Assembly: GCA_027024155.1 (NCBI GenBank)
Contig: JALVTE010000001.1
Coordinates: 1 to 60,395 of the forward strand
Direction of reading: 5' to 3'
From: Campylobacteraceae bacterium
Lineage (GTDB): Bacteria; Campylobacterota; Campylobacteria; Campylobacterales; Sulfurovaceae
Length of the DNA stretch: 60,395 nt
In this document: positions 25,293 to 34,894 of the stretch, one piece after another
Numbering within the stretch: position 1 is the first letter of the stretch
How the letters are laid out: the number at the start of each line of letters is the position of its first letter
Notes under the pieces: model-generated
The model's database searches: none
What the model was told of the DNA's origin: nothing
Seen by the model: the letters and a program-made list of their open reading frames with translations, nothing else
Translations under genes and position numbers: made by a program

Positions 25293-26410
25293 ATATTTGT
25301 ACCATCACTATCTACATCTACAATACTAAAGAGCTCTTTAGCTTTATTAATTACCCGCTCTTTTTGCTCAATATCTTCTATTTGGCTATCGATATGCTCT
25401 AAGAAGTAATCTTGTAGAGTAAGGGCTTCTACATTCTCTATATTTCCACTGCTGCTTTGTATAAGTTCTCGTTTTATCTTTACAAAACTTGCATTTTCAA
25501 AGAAGCTCTCTATATAGGAGTTATCAATTTCGATTGATAGATTAATATCTAAATTTCTTAAGGTAACTTCTACAATAGCTCCATCTACTTCGCTTAAGTC
25601 TAACTCTTTTAATTGGCTCTCTAGCTTTGTTGCATCTATTTTAAATTGTAAAAACTTACGCAAATTTATCGCTTGATGTTTTACGCTTAATTTGTTCTCT
25701 ATTTTTAAAGATATGTAGCCTTTGTTTGAGCGAATATCGCTAGAGCTTGTTCGCTCACTTGAGCCAGCATAGTAAACATTGCTAAACTTTTTTAAGCCAC
25801 TAAAACCGTGCCAATGCCCAAGGGCTACATAATCAAACATCCCAAAAAGATACTCTTTATCTTTAGGGTAAACCCACTCGCCAAACTCATGCATTAGATA
25901 GTGTGCCCCTACGGTTGCGTGCATTATTAGAACTCGCTTTTTATCTAAATCTATAGAGTTTTCTATTCTATCTAACTCTTTTAATATCTTCTCTTCGCTG
26001 TTTATGTGGGGTAGGGCGTAAAAGTTTATATCTTTAAATTCAAAAATTTCAGCATTTTGATTGTAGGCAACATATACATTTTTAAAGCTATCAAAAATTT
26101 TTAAAATTGGGGCTAATGCTTTGCTTTTTGGGGCTTCGTGGTTACCAGCTATTAAAATCAAAGGGATTTTAGCACTATCTAACCTTGCAATTTGGCTAAG
26201 AGCAAAAGTTATAGCTCTATTTGTTGGCGAAGCTCTATGAAACAGATCGCCAGAGTGAATTACAAAATCTGGTTTCTCTTTTAAGATGGCATCTATAATG
26301 TCGCTAAAAGCTTTGTAAAAGTCCGCCTCTCGCATATTTATGCCATCGCTATTTACTACATCTAAATCGCTAAAACCTAAGTGAGTATCGCTAAAATGTA
26401 TTATTCGCAA
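25289..26410 (-). CDS. sbcD: SbcD/Mre11-type nuclease subunit
   Basis: A 373-residue metallophosphoesterase nuclease. The motifs of the di-metal site are intact: DTH (8-10), GDLFH (54-58), GNHE (89-92), MHATVG (about 167) and GHWHG (about 198). It partners the SbcC ATPase, whose start overlaps the sbcD stop by 4 bases. The C-terminal capping part (about 280-373) is variable, as usual. The gene pair forms a complete SbcCD complex. Confidence 0.93.
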   Translation of the reverse strand: MRIIHFSDTHLGFSDLDVVNSDGINMREADFYKAFSDIIDAILKEKPDFVIHSGDLFHRASPTNRAITFALSQIARLDSAKIPLILIAGNHEAPKSKALAPILKIFDSFKNVYVAYNQNAEIFEFKDINFYALPHINSEEKILKELDRIENSIDLDKKRVLIMHATVGAHYLMHEFGEWVYPKDKEYLFGMFDYVALGHWHGFSGLKKFSNVYYAGSSERTSSSDIRSNKGYISLKIENKLSVKHQAINLRKFLQFKIDATKLESQLKELDLSEVDGAIVEVTLRNLDINLSIEIDNSYIESFFENASFVKIKRELIQSSSGNIENVEALTLQDYFLEHIDSQIEDIEQKERVINKAKELFSIVDVDSDGTNI

Positions 26411-26461
26411 GAGAAGCCTTTTTTAGATATATTATAGTAGAATTTATTTAAAAAAAGTGAG

Positions 26462-27355
26462 TTACATACTAAAATAGTGTGGTGTAAGTTTTGAGATTCT
26501 TATAATCAAAACTGTACTAATAGTTAAAATAGTTATATACTTTACCCAATCAACTTTTTCTAGCTTTCGATAGAATGGTACAAATAGAGCAGAGGTAAAA
26601 AATAGTGCTAAAAAAAGATTCCAAACCCTTGGTGTATAGATGTAATCTAAGCCAACTAAAACAGTTGCAACAAGTATGGCAAAAATTGCCTGTTTTAAGC
26701 TACTCTCTGGCGTTGTAATAGGGTCGGTTAGCATAAACAGCAGGTAAACTATAAAAGATGTTGTGTAAAATTTTGTTAAGAAGTGGCTAATCTCCCAAGT
26801 TGGGTTAGAGTGCCCAATAACTAGCCACTCTAACACTATATAAGATAAAGAGAAAACTATCGGAATTGTTAGCCTATTTACGCGGTAAAGAATAGAGAGT
26901 GCTAGCAAAATTGTAACTATTATAGCTGTGTAGCCTTGATGCCCCAACTGTCCAATAATAGGCAGAGCCTTTGGGTAAAAAATTGCGAGTGCTAAAACAA
27001 CTGCAAAGTTAGAGGGGTTAAATATATGTTTTTTACCAATTAGTAGATACTTTTTTTGTAAAAGTGCCAGGGCAATTAGGATAAGAGGTATATACCACTG
27101 TATCCAGCCAATCATAAGTATTATACCAAATGTTGTTATTATGGCTGAGTATGGGATATATAGTTGATAGTTAATAGTTAATGGTTGATGGTTGGTTGAT
27201 AGGTTTACTATTATTAGCTCGAAAAGTATAGCAAATAGGGCTAAAGCTAATATTAAGAGCCAACTTATTTGTAGCGTGTTGTTATATTGTGCTATTAGTA
27301 GTAGTAAAAATAGGTTTATTAATTGTTGAAATTGTATATTTTTTAGAAAATTCAT
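26462..27355 (-). CDS. RnfD/NqrB-like integral membrane protein
   Basis: A 297-residue protein with about ten hydrophobic segments. NPSNFAVVLALAIFYPKA (about 115-132) and FMLTDPITTPESSLKQ (about 205-220) match the NqrB/RnfD family; in RnfD the Thr of a comparable (T/S)GATP segment carries a covalent flavin, but here TDPITTP differs, so flavin attachment is uncertain. No other Rnf genes are nearby, so it is a lone paralogue of unknown role. An in-frame insertion of heptanucleotide repeats (27161-27203) encodes STNHQPLTINYQLY in the loop after the first helices (about 52-65). Confidence 0.7.
   Translation of the reverse strand: MNFLKNIQFQQLINLFLLLLIAQYNNTLQISWLLILALALFAILFELIIVNLSTNHQPLTINYQLYIPYSAIITTFGIILMIGWIQWYIPLILIALALLQKKYLLIGKKHIFNPSNFAVVLALAIFYPKALPIIGQLGHQGYTAIIVTILLALSILYRVNRLTIPIVFSLSYIVLEWLVIGHSNPTWEISHFLTKFYTTSFIVYLLFMLTDPITTPESSLKQAIFAILVATVLVGLDYIYTPRVWNLFLALFFTSALFVPFYRKLEKVDWVKYITILTISTVLIIRISKLTPHYFSM
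27161..27203. repeat. Heptanucleotide repeat inside the RnfD-like gene
   Basis: Six units of the family (TTGATAG, TTAATAG, TTAATGG, TTGATGG, and so on) lie in frame within the coding region. Because three units make 21 bases, such insertions keep the frame when in multiples of three. Confidence 0.85.
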
Positions 27356-27438
27356 AAAGAATTATATTTAAAAATTTCTTTTAGTAAGATTTAATGAATT
27401 TATTTTAAAAAAGTGATATAATTCGGGAAGTTTTTAAA

Positions 27439-27513
27439 TGGTGACCCCTAGGAGATTCGAACTCCTATGGCATGGATGAAAACCATGAATCCTAACCATT
27501 AGATGAAGGGGCC
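27439..27513 (-). tRNA. tRNA-Glu (anticodon UUC)
   Basis: The minus strand folds as a 75-base tRNA beginning GGCCCCTTCATCTAATGG, with TTTTCAT as anticodon loop, T-arm GTTCGAATC and an encoded CCA end. The acceptor stem GGCCCCT pairs with AGGGGTC, one G-U pair. It stands alone between two protein genes. Confidence 0.97.
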
Positions 27514-27607
27514 ATTTAAAAAGTTTTTGTTACTTCGTTTGAAGTGGTGGAATTATAAGGTAAAATACCTTAAAATAAACTTAAACTAAATAAAAAAGGC
27601 AAAAAAA

Positions 27608-28084
27608 GTGAGAAAAAAAATAAATATTATAGCGAGTGGGGTGTTAGCATTGGCATTAAGTGGCTGTGTAGGAGCAATGCCAGAGTATAATAAGAGCGAA
27701 GGCAGTATGATTATTTTTAAAACCCCAACAGTAAGATATGCAGATCAAGGTTTTGTAAGTAGTGCAAGTAGCGAAGTTAAGGTAGAGATTTACGGAAGCG
27801 GACAGGCACTTATGAGATTAAGAGTAACGCCAACCCAAACTTGTATGAGTTCTATGGCGTGTATGAGCAACGAAGAGTTTAACAAAAAAGTACTACAAGC
27901 TAACTATCCAGCAGATACACTAGAGCATATATTTAAAGGTGAGCAGATATTTGGAGGCAAAGGCTTACACAAAACAGCAGATGGCTTTGTTCAACATATT
28001 GGAACTATTACATATAGAGTTAGTAGCGGAAACATTAGTTTTAAAGATAGCTCGAACGGGGTTAAAATTGCTGTACGTAACTAG
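27608..28084 (+). CDS. Lipoprotein, function unknown
   Basis: A 158-residue exported protein starting at GTG, with lipobox LSGC (modified Cys at 20). The mature part is beta-rich and contains CMSSMACMSNEEFNKKV, a Cys pair that may form a disulfide, and KTADGFVQHIGTITYRV. Proteins of this kind are frequent, poorly characterised lipoproteins of this phylum. It may be outer-membrane associated. It is directly downstream of the tRNA-Glu region and upstream of the REP/heptad repeats, and seems to be a single-gene transcript. Confidence 0.65.
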   Translation: MRKKINIIASGVLALALSGCVGAMPEYNKSEGSMIIFKTPTVRYADQGFVSSASSEVKVEIYGSGQALMRLRVTPTQTCMSSMACMSNEEFNKKVLQANYPADTLEHIFKGEQIFGGKGLHKTADGFVQHIGTITYRVSSGNISFKDSSNGVKIAVRN

Positions 28085-28101
28085 TTGATGGTTCTTGGTG
28101 C

Positions 28102-28121
28102 GTAGGGTCGGTTTACCGACC
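28102..28121. repeat. REP-like palindrome (GTAGGGTCGG type)
   Basis: GTAG is followed by a perfect stem GGTCGGT-tt-ACCGACC just after the lipoprotein gene. The same sequence appears at 52810-52876 as an inverted doublet. Confidence 0.75.
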
Positions 28122-28126
28122 ATAAT

Positions 28127-28163
28127 ATTGTTGATTGTTGATGGTTGATGGTTGATGGTTGTT
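28127..28163. repeat. Heptanucleotide repeat array (TTGATGG)
   Basis: TTGTTGA, TTGTTGA, TGGTTGA units run to the upstream region of the nfo gene; a further partial copy lies at 28082-28092. Together with the REP they fill most of the 127-base gap. Confidence 0.8.
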
Positions 28164-28211
28164 CGTTTATGGTTTATTGGCTATAATTCCAAAAAATAGC
28201 AAGGAATTATA

Positions 28212-29117
28212 ATGGCAAAATATGTTGGTGCACATGTTAGTGCGAGTGGTGGGGTAGAGAATGCTCCAATAAATGCACAAAAGCTTGGGGCAAAAGCTTT
28301 TGCACTGTTTACTAAAAATCAGAGGCAATGGGTTGCAAAACCGCTTACTATGCAGAGTATTGATGAGTTTAAAATCAATTTAAAAGAGGCTGGTATTTTG
28401 CCAGAGTATGTATTGCCACACGATAGTTACTTAATAAATTTAGGGCACCCAGAAGAGGAGAAACTAGAGAAGTCAAGAGCTGCATTTATTGATGAGTTAG
28501 AGCGTTGCGAGCAGTTGGGGCTTAAACTTTTAAATTTTCACCCAGGAAGCCACTTACAAAAAATTGCAAAACGCGACCCAAATTATGAAGAGTTGCTAGA
28601 GAAAGCGGAGTATGAGTGCTTAGATGTAATAGCAGAATCTATGAATTTAGCAATCGAAGCAACAAAGGGTAGCGATGTTGTACTTGTAATAGAAAATACA
28701 GCAGGGCAGGGCAGTAACCTTGGCTACAAATTTGAGCATTTAGGCTATATAATAGATAAAATAGAAGATAAAAGCCGTGTAGGAGTATGCTTAGATACTT
28801 GCCATACATTTACAGGTGGTTACGATTTAAGAACTCGCGAAGCTTACGATAAAACAATGGATGATTTTGAAAAAATAGTAGGCTTTGAGTACTTAAAAGG
28901 GATGCACATTAACGACTCTAAAGTTAAATTTGCATCAAGAGTAGATAGGCATCAAAGTATAGGCAAGGGTGAAATTGGTTTAGATGCTTTTAAATTTATT
29001 ATGAACGATGATAGAATGGATAATATGCCATTGATTTTAGAGACAATAGACGAAAGCATTTGGAAAGAGGAGATAGAGTTACTATATAGTTTAAACCCTG
29101 AAAGTCGCCCAAGTTAA
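28212..29117 (+). CDS. nfo: Endonuclease IV
   Basis: A 301-residue AP endonuclease of base excision repair with a TIM-barrel tri-zinc site. Visible motifs: [14 protein letters not shown] near the start, LLNFHPGSH (about 110), [13 protein letters not shown] (about 157), [15 protein letters not shown] (about 194) and [22 protein letters not shown] (about 228-249) split by the usual HxSIGxG. AAGGAATTATA provides the ribosome site. It is slightly longer than the E. coli enzyme (285), as expected from a short tail. Confidence 0.95.
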   Translation: MAKYVGAHVSASGGVENAPINAQKLGAKAFALFTKNQRQWVAKPLTMQSIDEFKINLKEAGILPEYVLPHDSYLINLGHPEEEKLEKSRAAFIDELERCEQLGLKLLNFHPGSHLQKIAKRDPNYEELLEKAEYECLDVIAESMNLAIEATKGSDVVLVIENTAGQGSNLGYKFEHLGYIIDKIEDKSRVGVCLDTCHTFTGGYDLRTREAYDKTMDDFEKIVGFEYLKGMHINDSKVKFASRVDRHQSIGKGEIGLDAFKFIMNDDRMDNMPLILETIDESIWKEEIELLYSLNPESRPS

Positions 29118-29151
29118 ATTATGTTATAATTGGTGCAAAAAACGGATTTAA

Positions 29152-30411
29152 ATGAGGAACTTATCTTTATATTTTAGTGTAATTGTACTTTTTGTACTTG
29201 TTGGTTGTGGTGGTGGAAAAGATTTTAACTCTAGTAATGAATCTTTAGTTGGTGGTAAAGAGATAGCTAATTATTCAGCAAAAGAGGTTACAAATTATGC
29301 AAAAGAGAAAGGCTATATATCTAGCACAAAAGAGTTGTATGGTTTTAAAGCGTATAAAATTCCTTACACTACAACTGATGGCAAAGGTAATATTGTACAT
29401 GCTAGCGGTGTAATGGTTGTACCTACAATAGATGATGCATCTTCTGAATTAAAAGATAAATATAATAAATTACAAAGCAGTGGTTTCGCTTTTGTGCTAG
29501 ATTGTCACGGAACAATTTTTGCAAATAAAGAGGCACCAAGTGAATTAATAGCTCAAAGTAAAAATCCAGAAGGTACAGGTTTATTATTTAGCTCTTTGGG
29601 TGGATTTATAACACTGCAACCAGATTATATAGGTTTTGGCGATAGTAAAGAGCACTATCACCCATATCTTTTAGAGAAGCCATCTGCAAACAGTGTTAAA
29701 GATTTTTTGCAAGCTTCTATAGAGTTTGCCCAAAATAATGGTATAAAATTAAAGCCAAAACAAGATACATACCTTACAGGATATAGCGAAGGCGGATATG
29801 TAGCATTAGCTGCATTAGAGGCTTTAGAAGATGATTTCTACAATATAAAAATAGCTGCTCCAATGGATGGACCATATATATTAGAGCCATTTGGTGATGC
29901 TATAATGGGTATGGATAGCATAGATGCACCATCTTTTGTTGCTAATTTTCTATACTCTTATGCCAAATATTATGGTAAAAGTATAAAGAGTATTATTCAA
30001 GAACCATATGCAGATAATTTAAATGAACTTTTAAGTGGCAAGTATACAAGAGAACAGATAGATGCTATTCTTCCTTCTAAACTTAATGGTAGTAATGGAC
30101 TTATTAAAGATAGTTTTATAAAATCTTACTCTACATCTTGGTTAAGAGTTAAGTTACTAAAAAATAGTGCGATAGATTTAGATTTTACTGCTCCGCGTAG
30201 TAAAATTAGATTAATTCATTGTCGTGGAGATAATGTTATACCATACAAAATTGCAACAGAATCAAAAAAATATTTTAAAGCGGTAGGTGCCAATGTAGAG
30301 TTAATTACAGTTGAAGATAGAATAAATAGTTCTCCTTTGAAACATATAGAGTGTGCTTTGCCTGCTTATAAAATTGCTTTAGATATTTTTACTAAAGATA
30401 GAGATAAGTAA
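29152..30411 (+). CDS. Secreted lipase/prolyl-oligopeptidase-like lipoprotein
   Basis: A 419-residue alpha/beta hydrolase with a lipobox LVGC (modified Cys at 19). The nucleophile is Ser in TGYSEGGYVAL (about 206), the acid is in LIHCRGDNVIPY and the His in KHIECALPAYK near the C-terminus. DCHGTIFANKEAPSE and GGFITLQPDYIGFGDSKEHY match the fungal-type secretory lipase family. It is a paralogue of the 33338-34627 gene. It probably sits on the cell surface and cleaves lipid esters. Its neighbours, a fatty-acid CoA ligase and FadL porin, indicate import and activation of released fatty acids. Confidence 0.8.
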   Translation: MRNLSLYFSVIVLFVLVGCGGGKDFNSSNESLVGGKEIANYSAKEVTNYAKEKGYISSTKELYGFKAYKIPYTTTDGKGNIVHASGVMVVPTIDDASSELKDKYNKLQSSGFAFVLDCHGTIFANKEAPSELIAQSKNPEGTGLLFSSLGGFITLQPDYIGFGDSKEHYHPYLLEKPSANSVKDFLQASIEFAQNNGIKLKPKQDTYLTGYSEGGYVALAALEALEDDFYNIKIAAPMDGPYILEPFGDAIMGMDSIDAPSFVANFLYSYAKYYGKSIKSIIQEPYADNLNELLSGKYTREQIDAILPSKLNGSNGLIKDSFIKSYSTSWLRVKLLKNSAIDLDFTAPRSKIRLIHCRGDNVIPYKIATESKKYFKAVGANVELITVEDRINSSPLKHIECALPAYKIALDIFTKDRDK

Positions 30412-30439
30412 GTGCTATATGGCAATTAAAAGTTATTTT

Positions 30440-31966
30440 TTACTGTTCTTCTTTATTTACCATCTCTCTTAATGCTTTTTTCATTACTTTCCCACTTGCA
30501 TTTCTAGGTAAAGTATCTATTATAATAAACTTTTTTGGTATTTTAGCTTTTGCTAGGAAACCTTCTAAATATTTACGTAAATTATCTATATTTATAGATG
30601 CATCCTCCTCTTTAGCAATAAATGCAACTGGAATTTCATTACTTATTTTGTCTTTCTTTGCTACAACTGCAGCCTCTTTTACTCCATCGTAAGATTCAAT
30701 AATTGGCTCTACTTCGCTTGGATATATATGTATAAAATTATATATAATCAAATCTTTTTTTCTATCTGTTATATAGAGGTAGCCATCTTCATCTAAATAA
30801 CCTAAATCTCCAGTATATAGCCACTCATTATTTATACTACAGGGGTTATCTATAGAGCTATTAAGATAACTTTTCATAATATTATCACCCTTCACAACTA
30901 TCTCTCCAATAACTCTACTTGGTAATTCTAATTCGTAACTATCTATAATTTTAACTTTATAATCTAAAAGAGGAACTCCAACAGAGCCAATTTTTACCTT
31001 ATCCACAGGGTTTGCAGTGATTACAGTACAAGATTCTACTAAGCCATATGCTTCGAGAAATGTAGCTCTTTTAAATTTACTCTGTATCTTTTCTGCAATG
31101 TTTTTATTTATTGTTGAACCTCCGGATATTATATATCTAATTCTATTAAAAATATCTACCAATAAGTTATCTGGTGAATCTATTAGCAATGCAAAAATAG
31201 TAGGGGTTGCAAACAGTATTGTTACTCTTTTAAGTGCAAAAGTTTTAAGTAAATTTTGAGCAGATATAAAGCGAGTTAATACAACAGCTGAGCCATAACA
31301 TATAGGAGTAATTACCAAAGGTATAAGATTGAATGATAAATGCATTGGAAGGTATAGGGCAATTCTATCACTTTTACGTAATTTTATATGCTCGATAATT
31401 GCTTTATATGTTGTTATAATATTTTTATTACTTAAAATAGCACCTTTAGGTACACCAGTTGTACCAGATGTATAAAATATTGTAGCATTATCTTCTAATT
31501 GTGCATTATAAGGAGTAAATGATATATCTTTCTCTAAAATTTTAGCAAAATCTCTTCTTTTATTTTCATTTCCAACCCAAATAATCGTCTTACACTGATG
31601 AATTGCTATTGATTTTGAGGCAATGTCTTTTAATGTATCACTACAAAACATACACTCTATATTTGCATCATTTAAAATATAACTTAATTCTTTAGATTTA
31701 AAAGCTGCGTTAATTGGTACAAATGTGGCACCTACAGCAGAAATAGCATATGTAGCTACTATATATTGCCAACTATTTTCCATAAATATACCAATATTAT
31801 CACCAGCCTTAACATGTAATTGTAAATAAGATGCTATTTTATTAGTATATTTTAATAATGTTTCATAGTTTAACTTACCTTTTTCAGTAAAAATAGCAAC
31901 TTTTTTAGGGTGTAATAGTGCTGTATGTTTTAACAAATTGTAAATAGATGTTTCATTATTTGCCAT
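30440..31966 (-). CDS. AMP-dependent acyl-CoA synthetase (long-chain type)
   Basis: A 508-residue adenylating enzyme. The P-loop-like motif is TIFYTSGTTGVPKGAI (about 166-181), then AYGLVESC, the ATP/adenylate motif YTGDLGYLDEDGYLYITDRK (about 404-423) and catalytic Lys in PRNASGKVMKKAL (about 495). The length and the FadD-like order suggest that it activates fatty acids to acyl-CoA. It is the downstream gene of the FadL porin and second lipase on the minus strand. Confidence 0.85.
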   Translation of the reverse strand: MANNETSIYNLLKHTALLHPKKVAIFTEKGKLNYETLLKYTNKIASYLQLHVKAGDNIGIFMENSWQYIVATYAISAVGATFVPINAAFKSKELSYILNDANIECMFCSDTLKDIASKSIAIHQCKTIIWVGNENKRRDFAKILEKDISFTPYNAQLEDNATIFYTSGTTGVPKGAILSNKNIITTYKAIIEHIKLRKSDRIALYLPMHLSFNLIPLVITPICYGSAVVLTRFISAQNLLKTFALKRVTILFATPTIFALLIDSPDNLLVDIFNRIRYIISGGSTINKNIAEKIQSKFKRATFLEAYGLVESCTVITANPVDKVKIGSVGVPLLDYKVKIIDSYELELPSRVIGEIVVKGDNIMKSYLNSSIDNPCSINNEWLYTGDLGYLDEDGYLYITDRKKDLIIYNFIHIYPSEVEPIIESYDGVKEAAVVAKKDKISNEIPVAFIAKEEDASINIDNLRKYLEGFLAKAKIPKKFIIIDTLPRNASGKVMKKALREMVNKEEQ

Positions 31967-32104
31967 TTATAAGCAACCCCTTTTATTAGATTTTTTAAAA
32001 CTATAAAACGCATAGTTTTGCAATAAATATATTGTATTTAATTTATTTTTTAATATATATTTTATCAGTTAAACTTAACTATTGCGTATTATACATAAAT
32101 AATA

Positions 32105-33328
32105 TTAAAATTTGTAATCAAATCCACTTGTAATTAAAATAGCTCCACCCTTAGTAAATTTTCCTTTAAGTCCATTTGCATTATTATCTACACTGCGCTT
32201 TGTTTTGTAATCATATAAAACAGCAATACCCCATGATAAATTTTTATTTTGTTGATATTTAAAGCCTGCACTAAATATATGTGCATTACTATCTGGTAAT
32301 TCATAGCTTAAATATTTTTGAGGTATAGGTGATTGGTCATAACTATAACCAGCCATTAGTGTTAATTTTTTATTGTATCTATATTGTGCACCAACTCTAA
32401 AAGTATTTGTATCTTTCCAATTTTTATCTATTGGAGTATCAAAACTTTGTAATGTTGCAGGTAGATTTTCTTTATAATTAAAATCTAATGTTTTATAGCT
32501 ACTCCAGAATGTTCTTTCATATACAAATTCTAAAGTCCAATTTTTTATATCTTTAGAGACAGCGAGTGTTAAAGCTGCCGGAATATAAATATTTACACTA
32601 GCATCATATTTTTTTCCAACACCTCCAAAGTATAAATTGGCTTTACCCTCTTCACTTAATTTAACTTTAGAACGGTAAGTTGCAGCTAATTTTAAACCAT
32701 TATCTAAATGCCAAGATGCGGCTAAATTGTAACCATAATCTATAGAGTCTCCCTCCATCTCTCTTTTTAATGGTATTCCAACATCTTTACCATCACTATA
32801 AACTTTACCTTCACTATATACAATATTTGCTCCTAGTGCTAAAGAGAGATTGCTATTTATTTTATAAGCAACCGAAGGATTAATCATGATAGTTTTTAGC
32901 GTAAACTCTTGTGCATAAAGTTTTTCTACAGGGCTATTCCATCTTTTAGATAAACCTGCAGGTACTGTTAGATTTATAGAGTATCTTAAATTGCCATAAG
33001 CTTTAGATACATAATGTAAGTAAGGAATTGCAACATCTTCAGTTAATGTTTTAGCTGTTGCATCTACACTACCCGAAATTAATCTTTGCTCACCCTTATA
33101 AGATACTTTTGGTAAATGTATAAAAGTTAGCCCACCCTCAAAATATTGACTATTAGCATCTAAAAAAGAGATATTTGCAGGGTTGTAATAAGCACAATCT
33201 GCACCATTACAACTTGCAACATTTGCTGCACTTAATGCAGTGCCTTTTAGAGATTGTTCTGGCAACTTATAAGCTGCTCCACTTGCAATAGAGATTGCTG
33301 TAATCGAAGATATTAATATATTTTTCAT
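32105..33328 (-). CDS. FadL/OmpP1/TodX-family outer-membrane porin
   Basis: A 407-residue outer-membrane beta barrel that imports long-chain fatty acids or hydrocarbons. After the signal peptide, YKLPEQSLKGTALSAANVAS followed by CNGADCAYYNPANISFL is the FadL N-terminal hatch region; alternating hydrophobic strands follow and the protein ends ITSGFDYKF, a C-terminal Phe typical of BAM substrates. It lies between the two-gene lipase/ligase set; its gene starts 10 bases after the stop of the upstream lipase gene, so the two are co-transcribed. Confidence 0.88.
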   Translation of the reverse strand: MKNILISSITAISIASGAAYKLPEQSLKGTALSAANVASCNGADCAYYNPANISFLDANSQYFEGGLTFIHLPKVSYKGEQRLISGSVDATAKTLTEDVAIPYLHYVSKAYGNLRYSINLTVPAGLSKRWNSPVEKLYAQEFTLKTIMINPSVAYKINSNLSLALGANIVYSEGKVYSDGKDVGIPLKREMEGDSIDYGYNLAASWHLDNGLKLAATYRSKVKLSEEGKANLYFGGVGKKYDASVNIYIPAALTLAVSKDIKNWTLEFVYERTFWSSYKTLDFNYKENLPATLQSFDTPIDKNWKDTNTFRVGAQYRYNKKLTLMAGYSYDQSPIPQKYLSYELPDSNAHIFSAGFKYQQNKNLSWGIAVLYDYKTKRSVDNNANGLKGKFTKGGAILITSGFDYKF

Positions 33329-33337
33329 CTTTAATCC

Positions 33338-34627
33338 TTAGTATCCTAATGGCGTAGTTTTACGCATAGTAGCAAACATAAATGCCGCAACTTTATATGA
33401 AGGTAGGGCACATGCTATATGTCCTAATCTTAATTTGGTTTGTGGGTCTTTTGTAATTGCTACTTCTACAGGAGTCAAATGAACATAATTCGCAGCTAAT
33501 TTATTAACAAAAGTATCTTGAGTAGCTTGAGATATGCGGTAATCTATAACATCATCGCCCAGGCAGTGTAACATTTCAACAGGTGCTTTTGGTGTAAAAT
33601 CTACAACACTATTGGCTTGTAACTCTTTTTGAAACCAAGAATTTTGATAATTTGTAGCTATAGAGTCTGTAAAGAGACCTCCAGTACCTTTTATTTTTTT
33701 CGTTAGCTCTTTATCAATTTCTGGTCTTGTTAAAGAGCCATTATATAGTTTAGGGAGTTTACTTGCAAATGGTTCTTGAATTAACTCATTAACATTATGA
33801 TTGTAAGTTAATGCATAAGAGTATGCTACAGCTGCCATAAAAGATGGAACATTTATAGTATCGCTACTTAAAACCTTTTGAGCGATAGGGTTCAAAAGAT
33901 ATGGACCAGACATAGGTGTTGTCATAATTATATGATACTGCTCTGCTTCAAATTTTTTTAATGCAGCAAGCGCAACATATCCACCTTGACTATAACCAGT
34001 TAAATAGATATCTTTTGTTGCAACTAGAGGAATATTGTTTGCTTTAGCAAATGCAATCGCTGCTTTTGTAAAATCTACAACTGAATTAGCAGATGATTTT
34101 TTTAATAGATATGCTTGATAGTGCTCTTTAGAGTCTCCAAAACCTATATAATCAGGTTGTAGTGTAATAAATCCAGACATAGAGCTAAATATAACACCAG
34201 CTCCTTTAGCAGAAATACTATTTTCTATAGAGACACTAGGTGCTTCATCGTTAGAGAAGATAGTTCCATGGCAATCTACCACTAAAGCTAAACCTTTAGC
34301 TTTCATATACTCAAGCTTTTGAATAGTTTGACCATCTGCATTCTCTGAAGTTGGAACTACCATAACACCACTAGCTTGTACCTCTTTGCCATTATCATCA
34401 GTTGTAGTATAAGGTATTTTATATGCCTTAAAACCAAATACTGTTGTATTCTTATCAGCTGAACCCTTTTTTATCAATTCGCTTTTAAGAATATTAGAAG
34501 GTACATTGGCAATTAATTTACCACCTTTTACTGCCTCTGTTTTCAAAGCTCCTGGGTCGCTACCTCCACATCCAATAGTTATAAATATAGTAATAGATAC
34601 TATCAATAATTTAAAAACACTCTTCAT
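33338..34627 (-). CDS. Secreted lipase-like lipoprotein, paralogue
   Basis: A 429-residue paralogue of the lipase at 29152-30411: lipobox ITIGC (modified Cys near 20), the same LVVDCHGTIFSNDEAPS and SGFITLQPDYIGFGDSKEHY segments, nucleophile Ser in TGYSQGGYVAL, acid in HCLGDDVIDY and a final GHIACALPSYK His. The pair probably arose by duplication and diverged; one copy lies on each strand around the ligase and FadL genes. A hydrolase cleaving extracellular esters, with uptake by FadL, is the likely role. Confidence 0.8.
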   Translation of the reverse strand: MKSVFKLLIVSITIFITIGCGGSDPGALKTEAVKGGKLIANVPSNILKSELIKKGSADKNTTVFGFKAYKIPYTTTDDNGKEVQASGVMVVPTSENADGQTIQKLEYMKAKGLALVVDCHGTIFSNDEAPSVSIENSISAKGAGVIFSSMSGFITLQPDYIGFGDSKEHYQAYLLKKSSANSVVDFTKAAIAFAKANNIPLVATKDIYLTGYSQGGYVALAALKKFEAEQYHIIMTTPMSGPYLLNPIAQKVLSSDTINVPSFMAAVAYSYALTYNHNVNELIQEPFASKLPKLYNGSLTRPEIDKELTKKIKGTGGLFTDSIATNYQNSWFQKELQANSVVDFTPKAPVEMLHCLGDDVIDYRISQATQDTFVNKLAANYVHLTPVEVAITKDPQTKLRLGHIACALPSYKVAAFMFATMRKTTPLGY

Positions 34628-34894
34628 TCAATTCCTCCTTTTAATAAAGTTACAAACTTAAATTGTTAATTTTATAGTATATAGAATAGTTATTTAAGCA
34701 ATAGCCTAAATTAAAAAGATATTAAAAATTAATTTCTAATGTGTTAATAGTTGTAGCATACTTTAAAATAGTTTTTTAAAAAATAGAGCTGGTAATTAAA
34801 GTAAAAAAGATAAATTTACAAAAAAAATTAATTTTTTTTAAAAAACTATTGACATTTAAAGTTTATTTACCTATAATTGCACTCCATAAATTGA
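34628..34894. other. AT-rich upstream region of the tRNA cluster
   Basis: These 267 bases hold the upstream region of the second lipase gene at the left and the tRNA promoter at the right. A very A/T-rich stretch at 34795-34848 lies just upstream of the -35 box and could act as an UP-like element. No gene was found. Confidence 0.6.
34849..34877 (+). promoter_or_regulatory. Consensus promoter of the tRNA cluster
   Basis: TTGACA at 34849-34854 and TATAAT at 34872-34877 match both consensus boxes with the ideal 17-base spacer, 17 bases upstream of tRNA-Pro. Such a perfect match is unusual in this AT-rich phylum, where -35 boxes are weak, and suits a strong stable-RNA promoter. Confidence 0.9.

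Noticed and set aside
22923-26410. sbcC and sbcD as a defence nuclease system
   Set aside because: Motifs and order are those of housekeeping SbcCD; no defence-specific partner is adjacent.
26462-27355. The RnfD-like gene as part of an Rnf or Nqr complex
   Set aside because: No other rnf or nqr gene is nearby and the flavin-attachment motif is not standard, so only a family-level call is made.
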